A DNA stretch of 64,000 bases from Notoacmeibacter sp. (GTDB lineage: Bacteria > Pseudomonadota > Alphaproteobacteria > Rhizobiales > Rhizobiaceae), in assembly GCA_019912385.1 (NCBI GenBank), contig JAIOIW010000126.1, forward strand, positions 21,254 through 85,253, written 5' to 3'. A program made the position numbers and the translations under genes. Positions 62,659 through 64,000 of the stretch are shown piece after piece; the stretch's first letter is position 1; every line of letters starts with the position of its first letter. The notes under the pieces were generated by a model. That model was given only the letters and a program-made list of their open reading frames with translations, was not told the DNA's origin and searched no databases.

Positions 62659-64000
62659 ATGCCCGATCTTCTGCTTGAACTTCGCTCCGAGGAGATCCCC
62701 GCACGCATGCAGCGCAAGGCGGCGGGCGACCTGAGGAAGCTCGTCACCGACGCGCTGGTCGATGCGGGGCTCACCTACGAGGCGGCCCGCGAATACTGGA
62801 CGCCGCGTCGTCTGGCGCTGGATGTCCGCGGGTTGACCGCCCGCTCCAAGGACGTGCGCGAGGAGATCAAGGGTCCGCCGGTCAAGGCGCCCGAGCAGGC
62901 GGTGCAGGGCTTTCTGCGCAAGGTCGGCCTCAGTTCCGTTGAAGAAGCGCAGATCCAGTCGGACCCGAAGAAGGGCGACTTCTATGTCGCCGTGATCGAG
63001 AAAAAGGGCAGGGCGGCCGAAGAAATCATCGCCGATGCGATGCCCGGCATCATCCGCGATTTTCCCTGGCCGAAGTCGATGCGCTGGGGCAAGGCCTCGC
63101 GCCATCCCGGCAGCCTGCGCTGGGTGCGCCCGCTGCAATCCATCGTCTGCACCTTCGGGCCGGAGACCGAGGAACCGGTGGTGGTCGATTTCGAGGTCGA
63201 GGGCATCACGGCCGGCAACGTCACCTACGGCCACCGCTTCCACGCGCCCGACGCCTTCACGGTTCGCCGTTTCGACGACTACGCCGCGAAGCTGGAAAAG
63301 GCGAAGGTGGTGCTCGACGCCGAGCGCCGCAAGCAGATGATCCTCGCCGACGCGAAGAACCTGGCCTTCGCCGCCGGTCTCGAACTGGTCGAGGACGAGG
63401 CGCTGCTGGAAGAGGTCTCGGGCCTTGTCGAATGGCCGGTCGTGCTGATGGGCGAGTTCGAGGCCGAATACCTCCAGATCCCCGACGAGGTGACGCGGCT
63501 GACCATCAAGACCAACCAGAAATGCTTCGTCACCCGCAAGGACGGCGTGCTCTCCAACCGTTTCATCCTCGTTTCAAACATCGAGGCGAAGGACGGCGGC
63601 AGGGAAATCGCCTACGGCAACGGCAAGGTGGTGCGCGCGCGTCTGTCCGACGCGCTCTATTTCTGGAACACCGACCAGGCCGATTTGCCGGACCTCGGCA
63701 ATCTGAAGGACAGCGCGGCGAAGTTCGGCCTCGACCTGAAAAAGCCGCTCGACCAGCGCATGGCCAGGCTCGATCATCTGGGCGTCACCTTCCACGCCAA
63801 GCTGGGAACGCAGGGCGAGCGCGTGATGCGCATTGCGAAACTGGCGGAAGAGCTTGCCCCCGTCGTCGGCGCCGATCCGGCAAAGGCGCGGCGCGCAGCG
63901 ATCCTCGCCAAGGCCGACCTGCAGACGGAGATCGTCGGCGAGTTCCCGGAAGTGCAGGGCGCCATGGGCCGCACCTATGCCTCCTTGCAGGGCGAGGACG
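62659..64000 (+). CDS. glyS: Glycyl-tRNA synthetase beta subunit (5' part, runs off the window)
   Basis: ATG 62659 begins [20 protein letters not shown], the conserved GlyS start (LLxELxxEELP-like). [33 protein letters not shown] and [11 protein letters not shown] follow. About 447 residues are visible to the right edge, out of roughly 690-750 expected. GlyS binds and positions tRNA-Gly for the alpha subunit. The gene is uninterrupted up to the edge. Confidence 0.95.
   Translation, partial: MPDLLLELRSEEIPARMQRKAAGDLRKLVTDALVDAGLTYEAAREYWTPRRLALDVRGLTARSKDVREEIKGPPVKAPEQAVQGFLRKVGLSSVEEAQIQSDPKKGDFYVAVIEKKGRAAEEIIADAMPGIIRDFPWPKSMRWGKASRHPGSLRWVRPLQSIVCTFGPETEEPVVVDFEVEGITAGNVTYGHRFHAPDAFTVRRFDDYAAKLEKAKVVLDAERRKQMILADAKNLAFAAGLELVEDEALLEEVSGLVEWPVVLMGEFEAEYLQIPDEVTRLTIKTNQKCFVTRKDGVLSNRFILVSNIEAKDGGREIAYGNGKVVRARLSDALYFWNTDQADLPDLGNLKDSAAKFGLDLKKPLDQRMARLDHLGVTFHAKLGTQGERVMRIAKLAEELAPVVGADPAKARRAAILAKADLQTEIVGEFPEVQGAMGRTYASLQGED

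Noticed and set aside
1..64000. tRNA, rRNA, CRISPR, insertion sequence or prophage
   Set aside because: Intergenic regions were read for cloverleaf ends, spaced repeats, transposase frames and integrase genes; none was seen. A dedicated tRNA scan would settle this.

Overview
The window is a high-GC chromosomal segment of an alphaproteobacterium, most likely from the Hyphomicrobiales (rhizobia/Brucella relatives; Phyllobacteriaceae-like is my best guess). This rests on the split FO ATP synthase operon atpI-B-E-F'-F followed by rnhB, the Aap-type amino-acid ABC transporter, SbmA/BacA, a candidate Irr (ICE) box before feoAB, a GTTC-N7-GTTC LexA box, the ispB/DUF2007/TrmN6-like/S49 peptidase neighbourhood near glyQ-glyS, and a rhizobial-type REP palindrome. 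I saw no rRNA, tRNA, CRISPR array, insertion sequence or prophage.

Positions 1-13105 form one catabolic gene cluster in three transcription units. Leftward run a TPP-dependent acetoin-dehydrogenase-type E1 alpha, E1 beta and an E2 fused to an alpha/beta hydrolase, then proC, cut by the window edge. Rightward run aapJQMP and a GntR/FCD regulator. A second rightward operon encodes an SDR, a cyclophilin-like (DUF3830-like) protein, a RidA-family protein without the canonical arginine, an unrecognised protein made of two HxH/PDC repeats, and a DAO-family FAD oxidoreductase. A 16-bp element, TGTTATAAC-RW-ATATC, lies in front of all three structural units and is the probable operator of the GntR protein. 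No dihydrolipoyl dehydrogenase gene is visible.

Positions 13356-23099 (minus strand) carry a tightly overlapping eight-gene operon: small secreted or anchored protein, TonB-dependent receptor, an exported and membrane-anchored CobN-like chelatase, a MotA/TolQ/ExbB-like protein, DUF2149, ExbB, ExbD and TonB. The receptor-CobN-MotA-DUF2149 core resembles the Bacteroides Hmu haem system, here with its own complete TonB-ExbB-ExbD motor. This is the most interesting system in the window. A DmdC-like acyl-CoA dehydrogenase is divergent from it, followed by feoA-feoB and a Cys-rich Feo-associated membrane protein, then bacA.

Positions 29400-36850 are mixed accessory and housekeeping genes: a YeeE/YedE sulfur transporter behind a perfect AT-rich palindrome, an Ldh-type oxidoreductase, MAPEG, YciI, SRPBCC plus ArsR with a candidate operator, an MFS transporter, a secreted polysaccharide deacetylase, a DksA/TraR zinc-finger protein and NnrU. 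Positions 36970-53840 are core genome: a TPR protein with der, a SleB-type cell-wall hydrolase, the FO genes, rnhB, a PA0069-family radical SAM gene under a candidate LexA box, a glycosyltransferase, coaX, moaB, ispE, an S49 peptidase, a tRNA methyltransferase-like gene, DUF2007, ispB and a large TPR protein. Positions 53956-60700 hold an ABC/FtsX/HlyD exporter and a hybrid histidine kinase. The window closes with glyQ, a double-CDGSH protein, a doubtful small gene and the start of glyS.
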